Assembly: GCA_024743255.1 (NCBI GenBank)
Contig: JANSWY010000028.1
Coordinates: 1 to 54,972 of the forward strand
Source: a bacterium
GTDB taxonomy: Bacteria > Bacteroidota > Bacteroidia > Cytophagales > Cyclobacteriaceae
DNA: 54,972 bases
Direction: 5' to 3'
Positions 26,901-35,367 of this stretch are shown here, one piece after another. Every line of letters starts with the position of its first letter. Positions within the stretch are counted from its first letter, which is position 1. The notes under the pieces are model-generated. The model made no database searches and had not been told where the DNA came from. It worked only from the letters and a program-made list of their open reading frames with translations. Both the position numbers and the translations under genes were made by a program.

Positions 26901-29382
26901 GGTTGGTAGTTCTTACTATGTTGGTGTGTACAGTGGGGCAAACTTCAAAGGATATGCGCTGATAGAGAATATTTCAACTCGTGCATTAAAGAAAAATGCA
27001 AGCGGTTCTATCCAATATGAATCTGAAAGTGAAACGGCTGCACTTAGTCCAGGTTCTCCTGTTATTTTGGGGTATCCGCATGATGGAAATACTTATTTCA
27101 CCTCTGTAGAATATCAATCGTTACCTAGTGCAGGTATTTCAAATTATGGTAATGGGGTCCTAAAACGAAATATTGGATTATGGTCCCTAGGTGCAGGTAA
27201 AAATTTAACGTCTGCCACAGACAATAGTGCTGCAAATGTTTATGGGTATCCAAGAAGCATTTCTTTTGATGCTGAGTCAACATTGCAAATAGAATGTAAT
27301 GGTGAATTGGAGGCTGATTTATTGGCCATATATGCGACACATCCGTGGATGCAGGATGATAGCCCTTTTAAGCCATTGATTGTTGCAAATCCTTGTCTTC
27401 TATTAGGCACATATAAATACGGAGAAGGTCTGGGATATGAAACTGAATTCATGAAAAACCTCAAGGCAACTGTAGGAGGGGCATTGGCTATAGGAATGTT
27501 GCCAGCAGCAATAGGAATTATGGGACCTGTTATTATTGAGCAATATGGGGCCCAGAAAGCCAGAGAGGTGGCAATTGCGATGACTGTAGACATGGGGATG
27601 CAGATAGCTATCTCAACCGCATTTGAAGGCAAATCCTTCGATGATGCAATAAAAGATGCGGATTTCTATTCTGTAATGACTTCCGGATTTGAAGCACTTT
27701 ATGACAACACCTATGTAACAGTTGGGGCTGGCTGTTTACTTGATGGGTTAACAGATGATGGTACCCTGGACTCTGATGTTACTTTAGAAAAGTTTACAGC
27801 CGAATGTGCGGAAGGGGCATTTACTAATCTTCTTATGGAGAAGGTGTTTAAGGCTTCAGGGAAGGTATTTAAAAGACTTCTAAATATTGCTAAGACCAAA
27901 CCAGCAAGGTTTGGATTTGGGCTCGCGAAGCTAGGTATTACAGATCAAGCAAGAATGCGATCTGTTTGTGAGTACCTGGGACTAGATGAAGCAACGATTA
28001 ATAAAGTGCTTCCAGCATGTTTCGCTGCAGGTACGATGGTTACCACATGTGATGATCAGCTCAACCCGATTGAATCACTAATTATTGGAAATCAGGTGTT
28101 AAGCTACGATTTCGGGAATGAGATGGTTGTTCCTTCTAAGATAACTGATGTGTTTAGTAGAGAAGTTGAAAAACTGACAGTTGTTTACACTTCTCTTGAT
28201 ACAATTTACACTACGGAAGATCACCCATTTTATGTTGAAGGAGACTGGGTAGCTGCTAAGAAGCTTAATATTGAAGATAGGTTACTAACTAAAAATGGAA
28301 CCACTATTCAGGTTCAAAGGATTGAGTCCCTCGATAGTACAATACAAGTTTACAACTTCGAGGTAGAGCGCTACAATAATTACTTTGTACACAGCTCTTC
28401 TATTCTGGTGCATAATGAGTGTAAGCCACTCTCAGAAGATTTATTGAAAGTTTTAGATGATCTGGATCCTGATCTTCAGCTCAAAGTTGCTAATTTGGGA
28501 GATGCTGCTGAGGATTTCCTGAAGGATTTGACGGGTAATCCTGGGATAAAGGAATATGTAGATGCATGGGATTTTGTTCGGAGAGCAACAGGAAGTAATA
28601 GTTCAAAAAGACTATCTGAAGATATTTTGGAGTCTGTGAACAAACACATGGGAGATACAGAATTTATGAGGATTGTTGGGAATGGTAAGATTGGTGATGG
28701 AGAAAATGCTTTCGGTGAATTAATTAGTAAATATGCCGGTAAGTGTAAAGCATGTGATAGCGGAAATCCATCCAATTATTTACCTGACAATCCCAAAGAC
28801 TATATTGATAAGGTTGTTGAGCTCACAAAGAGATATTCAGATAAGAACGGAATTGATATTTTTAAGGAAGCGAAGAAGGCTTATAGCAGTCAAGAAGGAG
28901 CATGGCACGCGATGCAGCACCTTGATAAATTAAATCCGAAAAATGTAAAACAAATTGATGCGAAATTTGAAGGTGATGGCTTACCATGTGATGATTGTAG
29001 GTTTGACGTAGAGTTAATACCAACAGTCTCTGCACCATTAAAACTAATAGAGTATAAATCATATTTAGATGCATCTAAAATCCCACTAAAACAGTTTAAA
29101 AATTATTTGAATGACGTTACGAATATCAATCAATTTAATTATATCTTCAGTGAAGCAAAATTAGATTTGGATGATGCCAAAGAAGGTATGAAAAATTTTT
29201 TAATTAGCAAGGCAGACGACCTCTTTAAGGCTCCTGAACAGGGTGGAGTAGGTGTTGATAAGATGAAGCAGCTATTTCAATCGGCTGGAGTTACATTTAA
29301 TAATCCAATGCAATTTAAGGCAGCTTTAAATAATAATTCTAACTTCAGAAAATATGCTACTAGCTTTGTAGATGTAAACTAG
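23971..29382 (+). CDS. Polymorphic toxin: TANFOR/Fn3, zincin motif, Hint domain, nuclease-like C-terminus
   Basis: 1803 residues. The start is TTG: an in-frame TAA lies two codons upstream, and only this start keeps the signal peptide (MKRIQYILLTLILGV...LKAQ). Residues about 28-150 resemble the TANFOR domain (LPPHPLKLSDYM...PPPIFLDG). Fn3-like segments lie at about 165-380, an Asp-rich linker at about 490-590, and a zincin at 857-868 (His857, Glu858, His861, His868) followed by a Met-turn-like LMDY. A Hint domain runs from Cys1350 (CFAAGTMV) through TTEDHPFYV to VHN at 1480-1482. The C-terminal 320 residues are the variable toxin part; Asp1679 and Glu1694-x-Lys1696 with an upstream GAWHAM helix suggest a PD-(D/E)xK nuclease fold. 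Hint domains release C-terminal toxins in known polymorphic toxins. The toxin activity is inferred. There is no T9SS sorting domain at the C-terminus. Confidence 0.85.
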   Translation: MKRIQYILLTLILGVFLLGNNSALKAQDFPVESTVQLLPPHPLKLSDYMDESGNGIIATIVLKEAGRIQFPVRLRITIEGQEVRVVTRQTYIPPPIFLDGNVPAILTGADLAGYFNLRNLEVSGSAANSVTRGQPFPEGVYQFRIEVLDYNRGNVISNAGATMAWLVANDPPLLNLPTNNSVLERTIPQNILFQWTPRHTASPNAAFNVIYRFEMVEIRPAGRNPNDAILTSNKIYETDVFGNNLIYGPGEPQLIAGMEYAWRVKAIDESGKDLFSNQGYTEVFKFTYGEACQEPDNLKVSTFNHNSATISWNTTVEQDNYEIQIRKADEVNGKWHTYTSQTGSVEVPWLEANQTYEYRGSAYCLGIKSDETEKQEFTTQEVPPSTCGDDEVEYVPLNNEPVETLRYGDIISASNFEVYVTAAEKSGTTFTGTGLMTLPFLNAIRVPAEFENIGVNTDYELIDGVIVTTHSPVENVLNLDSAFNNNDGADSYVDDVTDATGADTVITINDEIDSVYVTDNGDIIVVTTDEEEIDIGNVDDITDTSEDGQEVLAIVDEDGNTYTVDGDGNVVPVGDIDSGGEQQPYNPSGDENRFDFIVQFEEDPNQLNGGFDKKDYAVHNHYDTTTIKETLIDIPWKSVVTGRTAYVKASYEDENSSNVIFKSSYGSRPAQGTTVDGVTEQRILIQGRSDGTTEEMYAVGVDTVGGSYYEENLGRLNIITYDQKDIDITLVNVNGDNTSLPNLQRQLNDILGQAGVHVSSVTTISDLTVEDWDKDGDEKFDDGDGNMFSSRSPEMNNIKNTLRRTSGIDKHTYYIFFVPHPTKSGTGRVGSMPRGTQFGFIYTANAQGSDITKVIAHELGHGVFGLKHTFSDFPSISRNSSDNLMDYKQDGKKLRKYQWDQMHDPGVIIGLFDDEEDVAYVSANAILDVAGDGVSVSNSRSFVTPAGQVYTVPEGTTRLSFTSSTKKAPFGSLTGYWVGSSYYVGVYSGANFKGYALIENISTRALKKNASGSIQYESESETAALSPGSPVILGYPHDGNTYFTSVEYQSLPSAGISNYGNGVLKRNIGLWSLGAGKNLTSATDNSAANVYGYPRSISFDAESTLQIECNGELEADLLAIYATHPWMQDDSPFKPLIVANPCLLLGTYKYGEGLGYETEFMKNLKATVGGALAIGMLPAAIGIMGPVIIEQYGAQKAREVAIAMTVDMGMQIAISTAFEGKSFDDAIKDADFYSVMTSGFEALYDNTYVTVGAGCLLDGLTDDGTLDSDVTLEKFTAECAEGAFTNLLMEKVFKASGKVFKRLLNIAKTKPARFGFGLAKLGITDQARMRSVCEYLGLDEATINKVLPACFAAGTMVTTCDDQLNPIESLIIGNQVLSYDFGNEMVVPSKITDVFSREVEKLTVVYTSLDTIYTTEDHPFYVEGDWVAAKKLNIEDRLLTKNGTTIQVQRIESLDSTIQVYNFEVERYNNYFVHSSSILVHNECKPLSEDLLKVLDDLDPDLQLKVANLGDAAEDFLKDLTGNPGIKEYVDAWDFVRRATGSNSSKRLSEDILESVNKHMGDTEFMRIVGNGKIGDGENAFGELISKYAGKCKACDSGNPSNYLPDNPKDYIDKVVELTKRYSDKNGIDIFKEAKKAYSSQEGAWHAMQHLDKLNPKNVKQIDAKFEGDGLPCDDCRFDVELIPTVSAPLKLIEYKSYLDASKIPLKQFKNYLNDVTNINQFNYIFSEAKLDLDDAKEGMKNFLISKADDLFKAPEQGGVGVDKMKQLFQSAGVTFNNPMQFKAALNNNSNFRKYATSFVDVN

Positions 29383-30393
29383 ATGGAACTCAACAAAATT
29401 GAAGAAAAGGAAAGTGTTAATAGCTTTAGTGTTACCGATCTCGGATTAGCACTTTGGATGAATGGTCAAATTTTTTTTAATAAAGATTTAATATTTGAAG
29501 ATCCTTCAAATACAGTTTACTTTCAAGATAATGTAATTCTGGCAGTAACAAATGATTGGAAGGACTCTGTATACTTCGATTTAGCAGGAAGAAAAAAAAG
29601 TATCTTAAAAGATATTGGTGGAATTGAAACTTTTCTTGACAAATCATCTGCGCTATATAACAAATGGAACGACGACTACACTCAGTCTGTTACCCAAAGG
29701 ATTGACCTATTATCCGGAGAGGTAATCTGGGAAAAAGAAACATTTTTTGAAAAGCCTTATTTCTCCGATGGACACCTTTTTGGTGCAATGGAGTCCAAGT
29801 TATATCGAATTGAACCAGATACCGGAGATATTGTATGGCAAGTTAATCTTGTGGATAAATATGGTTCTTATTTATCAAATGGATTGAAGTATCCGATGGA
29901 TGTTCAATCATATATTGGAGTATCAGGAGGACGTATATATTTTAAGGCAGGTAATAGACATGTTTTAGGATTGGATATCGAAAGTAATGAAGAAGTGCTT
30001 TTTTATGAGTACCTGGAGGAAGATGTTATATTAGACAATCTTAGATTAGATAGCCATAAAAATGTAATTTTTTCTTTAGGTGCAAGGAAATATTTTGAAC
30101 TCAATTTGAATAACTCAAAGACTAGGATAATTTCTATCGATACTCCTTCCAAGCTTACTAACTTTGAATTTTCTAGGTTAGGTTCGTGGGATGATAACGT
30201 TCTTTTTTTCTGGGAGGGTAGCAGGAATGATAGTTTCGGAATTCTTGACAGGAACAGCATTGAAATCAAGCTCAGCGCAGACTTGAATTTTGATGGAAAA
30301 ACAGGGATCAAACAAATCCAGCATCATAATAGTAAGCTTTATATTTTGGATTTAAAAAATTGTTTACACGTTTTTGACATTGTCGATTTTTGA
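29383..30393 (+). CDS. Beta-propeller (PQQ-like) protein, candidate immunity protein
   Basis: 336 residues without a signal peptide, so probably cytoplasmic. The ATG follows the toxin stop codon with no spacing, so the two are surely co-transcribed. The sequence shows repeated four-strand blades of PQQ/quinoprotein type (GEVIWEKE, SDGHLFGAMESKLYRIEPDTGDIVWQ, GGRIYFKAGN..VLGLD, NSKLYILDLKNCLHVFD). In polymorphic toxin loci the gene directly downstream of the variable toxin end normally encodes the cognate immunity protein, and position plus cytoplasmic location fit that role. No known immunity family was recognised. The alternative is an unrelated propeller that is part of the operon. Confidence 0.7.
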   Translation: MELNKIEEKESVNSFSVTDLGLALWMNGQIFFNKDLIFEDPSNTVYFQDNVILAVTNDWKDSVYFDLAGRKKSILKDIGGIETFLDKSSALYNKWNDDYTQSVTQRIDLLSGEVIWEKETFFEKPYFSDGHLFGAMESKLYRIEPDTGDIVWQVNLVDKYGSYLSNGLKYPMDVQSYIGVSGGRIYFKAGNRHVLGLDIESNEEVLFYEYLEEDVILDNLRLDSHKNVIFSLGARKYFELNLNNSKTRIISIDTPSKLTNFEFSRLGSWDDNVLFFWEGSRNDSFGILDRNSIEIKLSADLNFDGKTGIKQIQHHNSKLYILDLKNCLHVFDIVDF

Positions 30394-30520
30394 AAATTTT
30401 TACTCTTCAAACTCATTTTAGAAAAACAAGGAGATTTAATGTATTTAAACATTAAGTGCTGATTAAAGAATTTCTGGAAGCAATATTAGTAATTGACATA
30501 ACGTCTTATTTTGAATAACC

Positions 30521-30790
30521 ATGCTTAAAAAAACTTGGATAAATTACCTTTTTACTGGATTACTTGTCACTGCCTTTGTCATATACCTGTTCATGGGAGG
30601 GTATGAAACTCAAACCAATATGGAGGTGTCAACGAGGGGAGTTAGAAGACTATTAAGTGTAGGACTTGCATTCTTAGACAGAAAAATTGGCCCAGTAGGA
30701 GTGTATGGAGCATTGACTTTGTTGAATCTAGTGATGTACTATATGGCCTATAGTGCATTTAAGAATCCTGAAAAACATAAGGATGACTAG
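30521..30790 (+). CDS. Small two-helix membrane protein
   Basis: 89 residues with two predicted transmembrane helices (about 8-27, LFTGLLVTAFVIYLF, and about 58-78, GVYGALTLLNLVMYYMAY) and a charged C-terminus (NPEKHKDD). Family not recognised. It lies 127 bases after the propeller gene on the same strand, with a short AT-rich spacer that shows no clear terminator, so it may be the last gene of the toxin operon or a separate unit. Confidence 0.6.
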   Translation: MLKKTWINYLFTGLLVTAFVIYLFMGGYETQTNMEVSTRGVRRLLSVGLAFLDRKIGPVGVYGALTLLNLVMYYMAYSAFKNPEKHKDD

Positions 30791-30928
30791 TCCTTAACTC
30801 TCACAGGAATGGCCCCAACTAGTGAGCCCAATATCCCTTAAGACTCTATCCACCAGAAAAATACTTCCCCACCTCAATCCCCATAAAATAACCTTAAAGC
30901 AAGAAAGTATTTCCTCAGTCCAAAACCC

Positions 30929-31898
30929 CTAATCAATCTCAGGGATAAAATAATAAATCAAGTCGGGTTCTACTTCAAATAGGGAAGCGTTTCCTATGCC
31001 TTTTTCGTAGGTGTATTTTTGTTTAACTGGCACGTTTCCTGTTGCTCCGGAGATTTCTGAAAGGTACATTGAGTCAGTATAAGACATAGACATTTTCTGC
31101 ATTTGATCGTCTTTTTTACCATTAGTTGTTGCGTACATTGTAACAGACGAAAGTATAGCTCCGGTATAATTAAATTCATAGAATAGTCTTGGGACAAATT
31201 CCCGAGCATTACCCATTTCCATTACCTTGACTTCCTTGTACTGATTGCCTTCAATTTCAGCAACAAATTTTTGAGCTATTTTATTATTTACCCTTGTTTC
31301 TAAAGTAGAAATCAACCCATTTGAATAATAGGACAAAGATATTTCTGGAGAGGTGCCCAATCAGTTTCCAGGTAGCTGGTCCGGATGGGTTATGTACTCT
31401 GCGGTAGCTTTTTGATGAGACCTTTACAAGATTATCTCCATCATAGGTGAAATTTGTTCTTCTTACCCTGGCACCACCTTTTTTTCTAAATTGAGCTAAG
31501 TAAACAACCTTGCCATTCTCCACTTTTATGGTATCAGTTTCTTTTTTGCTCTTCTTTATTTTTTTCATTAGCTCTATGTCAAGAGCGCCATCCGCATAAG
31601 GTGATGGTATATACTGACCAACCACAATATTGTTTTCAATATCATACTCATACTCAAGATTTTCCAAAGGAAGCCATTGGTTGTCGTTGAAATGCTTTTT
31701 TGTTTTTTTGACTAAAAGCCCCTTTTTATTGTATTTATACTCAAACTTATATTTTGGCTCAGTAGGATTTTCGAATGACGACTCCTGTGTTATTCTTTTG
31801 CTTCCAGATTTCGGAAAAAATTGTTCCACTCCTTTGTTCTTCTGAGCATAAGTAGGGAAGATGATAATGACAGTGATTAATGCAAATAAGATTCTCAT
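30929..31898 (-). pseudogene. Secreted YD-repeat-like protein split by a +1 frameshift
   Basis: Two adjacent minus-strand frames form one protein of about 322 residues. The N-terminal part has a signal peptide (MRILFALITVIIIFPTYAQ) and Tyr/Lys-rich repeats such as YKFEYKYNKKGLLVKK and EYEYDIENNIV, resembling YD/MORN-like antiparallel repeats. The frame breaks within WKLIG: reading one base less in the three-base C run at 31356-31358 (plus strand) joins ...WKLI-GTSPEISLSYYSNG..., which continues the same repeat style to the stop at 30929. Either a real inactivating single-base insertion or a sequencing error. Function unknown; probably an exported protein. Confidence 0.65.
31356..31358 (-). 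other. Frameshift site in the YD-repeat-like gene
   Basis: Three consecutive C on the plus strand (GGG in the gene). Removing one base restores a continuous reading frame across the break. The next frame has only a TTG as possible start, directly preceded by a TGA, so an independent gene start here is unlikely. Confidence 0.6.
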
Positions 31899-32156
31899 TT
31901 TGATAATTTTAGATTAGATAAATTGATGTGTTGCAAAAGGAATCAAATTCAAATCAAAAGACAAATAGTACAATCAAAGATCAAGCTACAAATCCACTAT
32001 TTATGGAGTTTTAAAGAAAATTGAATGATAGTCCGAGTATCCTATATTCTTAGGCTCAAAACCAATGATTAGAACCAAGCAACATTTCCCCATCCCACCA
32101 AAATCTATTAAATTACATCAAAATTCGACATCCATTTGGCAAGCACAAACAATCAG

Positions 32157-33080
32157 ATGAAATACCTTAAAATCCTCTTTCTCTTTTTAATATCCACTCC
32201 TGTTCTAGCTCAAGAATCTCTATCAGATTTATTGAATAACGCAATGGCCCAGACCAGGCAAGGAAGTTATGTGTACGTCACCAACAGTCAGTTGCAGAAT
32301 GCTTCAGGCTTAAGTGCAGGAATTACCTTATTGGAAGGTTTCGCTCAGGATTCCTCGGTAGATGTGAGGAGAAAGTCATATTACCTGGCTACCAAACTAA
32401 GCGAGTTGAATAGTGATCAGAATACTTTAATACAATTGTCAGATATTATCGTGACCGGGATAAGCGATGAGAATTCTGGAATAGCCGGGAGTTGTATTGA
32501 TTATCTCAAGGAATTTAATCGCGCTAATGTTTCAAATGCTACATTGAGTTCTTTAGTCAGTGCCCTAACTCAAAACCCACCTCATATTGAGGAACTAGTG
32601 AGATTGGTAGGCTATCTTAATCCTGATGGTGCCTTGAATGTTGTTTCTGGAATGGCAGGAAGTGACTCATTATCCATGCAGATAAAATGGAGTTGCAGGC
32701 TTGCAATGATGAGGATGGGCGATTTGCAATATGAAGACTTCATACTGCAGCGTGTTCAGCGACTTGGTGTTAATGATGATGTGGTATATGAAGTTTTACC
32801 AGATCTTGTTTACTCCAGATCACCACAATCTGTAACCTACCTTGTGGAATTAGTTAGAAGTGATGCACTTGATTGCCAGCCTGCAGATATGGAGGTTTCA
32901 GGCAACATTACCTGTGCTTACAGGGTAATGGAATATCTAGGCGCAATACTTCAGGACTTTCCTTATGCTGTGCAGGATGGTGAATTACAAACTGATGATT
33001 ATCCTGCCGCTCTGGCTGCAGTAAGAACCTGGATTGACCAACAGAATGGCAATTATCAATTAATCCTTGATCAATACTAG
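32157..33080 (+). CDS. Exported HEAT-like repeat protein
   Basis: 307 residues from the ATG at 32157. A TTG start 21 bases upstream would put seven polar residues before the signal peptide (MKYLKILFLFLISTPVLAQ), so the ATG is preferred. The mature part is all-helical with HEAT-like repeats about 35-40 residues long (SSVDVRRKSYYLATKLSEL, NSGIAGSCIDYLKEF, PHIEELVRLVGYL). It ends convergently with the barrel gene, and the two stop codons overlap within CTAG. Function unknown; HEAT proteins usually mediate protein-protein contacts. Confidence 0.75.
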   Translation: MKYLKILFLFLISTPVLAQESLSDLLNNAMAQTRQGSYVYVTNSQLQNASGLSAGITLLEGFAQDSSVDVRRKSYYLATKLSELNSDQNTLIQLSDIIVTGISDENSGIAGSCIDYLKEFNRANVSNATLSSLVSALTQNPPHIEELVRLVGYLNPDGALNVVSGMAGSDSLSMQIKWSCRLAMMRMGDLQYEDFILQRVQRLGVNDDVVYEVLPDLVYSRSPQSVTYLVELVRSDALDCQPADMEVSGNITCAYRVMEYLGAILQDFPYAVQDGELQTDDYPAALAAVRTWIDQQNGNYQLILDQY

Positions 33081-34789
33081 AAGTTGTAGTTGTAAGTGAG
33101 AGTTGCGGTTGTTTCCGTAAGACTGGCCACTGATTGAGTAGCCCCTCTATTTAACGTTACAACATTTAAGTTGAAATTGTGCTTTTTCAATAGCTTATAT
33201 GCCAGGCCAAGTCGGACGTTGAAGACTTTGCTTGCTTTGGCACCTGAAGTTTTCGCGTATGTGTAGGTAGTAGCAAAACTCCCTCTTAGTTTCTTATCCA
33301 AAAATGACCTACTCACTGATATATTCGGAGATAGCCCAGTACTTCTGACTGTTGCAGCTTCGTTCAGGTATCCATTTACTGAAGAAGTAATGGTGAAGGA
33401 CGATGGAATGATGGAGTAGGTATAAGCCGTATTCATATTATAGAAAGTGGATCCACTATTTTGTTCTTCTCCTCCCTGGTTGTCAGTAGAAACCTGATAA
33501 GACAAGTTAACATTCAGGTTCTGTCGATTTTCTTTGGTTTGCTTCAGAATATAGTTGGTGTTGAGGTTTGCATTTTGAGAAACCTGTCTAAAGTTCAATG
33601 TGTCTAGGTTATCAAAAGGTGTGAGGTCATTTATTTGTTCGAAGCTTGGCCTCACATTGGTAAATGATTGGAAATTAGAATAGCTACCATTGAAGCTAAG
33701 TTGAGGTTTGGGCGTGTATGAAACGTTCATAGATCCAACCCAACGTTCAAAATCACTTAGCTCATCACCATTTAGGTTGTTCTTTTGAAGACCTGCGTTA
33801 ACAGCAATGTTAACCTTTGATTTTAAAACACTTACAGCAAAGTTTCCTGTGATGTTTTCCAGGTCATTATTAAAGAAGTAAGCTCCATGTGTTTCATACC
33901 CCGGATCAATTCTTTCGTAATTAACTCCAACAGAATATGTTTTTCCAGAGTAGGAGAGTGATGAATTAAGAGCGTTGTAGAATTCGGTGGACGCATTGGT
34001 CTCATGCAAACTTCCAACCACAGTAGCAAGGCCACTAGGGTTTCCTGTCACTTCATCGAGTTGATGATTTCTCGTAAGTGATGAACCTGCGTACTCCATT
34101 TTTAAGAGCAGGTTTTTAGTTATTGACTTTCCTGCTGCAACACTTATTACCATATTCGATTCTGCGAATAACTCCAATGAATCCAGACTTTCTGTTATGG
34201 AGGTTGGATCGTCTTTGCTGGAGAATAATATCAGATTTACAAAATCTGCATTTTCACCTTGATAGCCAATCTTAACACCCATTCCATTTCTTTGGTAAGA
34301 TGGATCTACATTGCTGGCCGTGTCGTATTCAACTGCCTTTCTTAACCTTCCGTACATTCCAGTGGCATTCCATTTACCAAGATTGGTTACTTCTAATCCA
34401 CCTCCATAAAATATATGCCCAGCCAAAGAGTATTTTGAAAAACTCATTGAGTTATATCCAACATAACCTTTAAAGTTTTTGTAATAAGGCTGCATTGAAA
34501 ATTGGTTAAACGGCTGCTGAAATGAAGCATTCTGATTAGAATAAGAAAAGCTAAGCGGAACGGCTATACCAATAAAGTCAAAACTTAGTGAGCCAGTTAG
34601 GAAATAGTTATATGGATCTCTTCTCTGCTCTCCACCATAAGAGGTATAAAATACCTGATTTACATTGAAACCACCACTCACTTTCACAAGCTTACCACCA
34701 TCGAATACACGATTGAGGTCCTGTGAGAAACTCAGGTGAGAGAAAAGTATAGCAATCACTAAAAGAATACGTCCAAAGATGGCTTTCAA
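33077..34789 (-). CDS. Outer-membrane beta-barrel protein
   Basis: 570 residues. The start is TTG: an in-frame TAA lies three codons upstream and the signal peptide (KAIFGRILLVIAILFSHLSFSQ) begins directly after it. The mature part is a long series of amphipathic strands with alternating aromatic/hydrophobic residues and Asn/Ser/Gly turns (FKGYVGYNSMSFSKYSLAGH, KPQLSFNGSYSNFQSF, TATLTYNYNF) and ends in a terminal Phe, typical of barrels folded by the BAM machinery. No plug or TonB box was seen. A TAGTTTTG promoter box lies 29 bases upstream. Substrate unknown. Confidence 0.8.
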   Translation of the reverse strand: MKAIFGRILLVIAILFSHLSFSQDLNRVFDGGKLVKVSGGFNVNQVFYTSYGGEQRRDPYNYFLTGSLSFDFIGIAVPLSFSYSNQNASFQQPFNQFSMQPYYKNFKGYVGYNSMSFSKYSLAGHIFYGGGLEVTNLGKWNATGMYGRLRKAVEYDTASNVDPSYQRNGMGVKIGYQGENADFVNLILFSSKDDPTSITESLDSLELFAESNMVISVAAGKSITKNLLLKMEYAGSSLTRNHQLDEVTGNPSGLATVVGSLHETNASTEFYNALNSSLSYSGKTYSVGVNYERIDPGYETHGAYFFNNDLENITGNFAVSVLKSKVNIAVNAGLQKNNLNGDELSDFERWVGSMNVSYTPKPQLSFNGSYSNFQSFTNVRPSFEQINDLTPFDNLDTLNFRQVSQNANLNTNYILKQTKENRQNLNVNLSYQVSTDNQGGEEQNSGSTFYNMNTAYTYSIIPSSFTITSSVNGYLNEAATVRSTGLSPNISVSRSFLDKKLRGSFATTYTYAKTSGAKASKVFNVRLGLAYKLLKKHNFNLNVVTLNRGATQSVASLTETTATLTYNYNF

Positions 34790-34817
34790 GAGGTGTTATG
34801 GCTTTTGAATCAAGTCG

Positions 34818-34825
34818 CAAAACTA
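34818..34825 (-). promoter_or_regulatory. Bacteroidota -7 box for the barrel gene
   Basis: Reads TAGTTTTG on the minus strand, matching TAnnTTTG, 29 bases before the TTG start, which leaves a leader of about 20 bases. No convincing -33 TTG was found about 19-21 bases upstream. Confidence 0.4.
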
Positions 34826-34912
34826 ATTAATAACCAGTTGATTCAGAAAGATTTATTGAATAAAAAGAAGAAAAAATATAAATGAAATCATGATATACTG
34901 GATTGAACGTCT

Positions 34913-35326
34913 TCAGTACATCGTATTCGGATTCTTAGAACTCTCAGGTATCTGTTGAATTGCATCCCAATGCTCACAGATCTTTCCTTTGTCATCAAAC
35001 CTAAAAAAGTCCATTGTGACATATTGGTCATTACCTGGCCATATTTGATGAGTATGTAATGCCACTAGATCTCCTTCAGCAATACATCTTACAAACTCAA
35101 TTGACTTATCAGGATATTCATTCTGCATTCTGTTGAAATAATTGATAAAACCATCTAATCCATCAGCTACATCAGGGTTGTGTTGGATATATTCATTGCC
35201 TACATATGATTCAATGGCTCTTTGGGGTTCACCTTCATAAGCCATTTTGTAAAAGGCAATTGCGTTTTGTTTGTTTTGCTCTAGATTCATTGAACTTAAT
35301 CTATGTTTTTTTTCTGAATTCATCAT
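34913..35326 (-). CDS. SnoaL/NTF2-like protein
   Basis: 137 residues, no signal peptide. The pattern NAIAFYKMAYEGEPQRAIESYVGNEYIQHNP, then DKSIEFVRCIAEGDLVALHTHQIW and FFRFDDKGKICEHWDAIQ, is typical of the SnoaL-like group of the NTF2 fold (alpha+beta cone). In this group the conserved HNP, the His pair and the W-D at the end line a small cavity. The exact reaction is unknown; members include polyketide cyclases and many uncharacterised stress-related enzymes. The start is ambiguous among two adjacent ATGs at 35323-35326 and one at 35290 that directly precedes the conserved region. Confidence 0.8.
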   Translation of the reverse strand: MMNSEKKHRLSSMNLEQNKQNAIAFYKMAYEGEPQRAIESYVGNEYIQHNPDVADGLDGFINYFNRMQNEYPDKSIEFVRCIAEGDLVALHTHQIWPGNDQYVTMDFFRFDDKGKICEHWDAIQQIPESSKNPNTMY

Positions 35327-35367
35327 TAGTTACAAGGTGAAACCGAGCGACAGTTTTGAATTTAAAT

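Noticed and set aside
27240-27632. A 130-residue antisense frame within the toxin gene
   Set aside because: Lies opposite a confident coding region and shows no domain or signal.
28423-29382. T9SS sorting domain at the toxin C-terminus
   Set aside because: No G-x-Y/K-rich type A or LFTPNxDG type B signature; the tip is helical/mixed and carries a nuclease-like motif instead.
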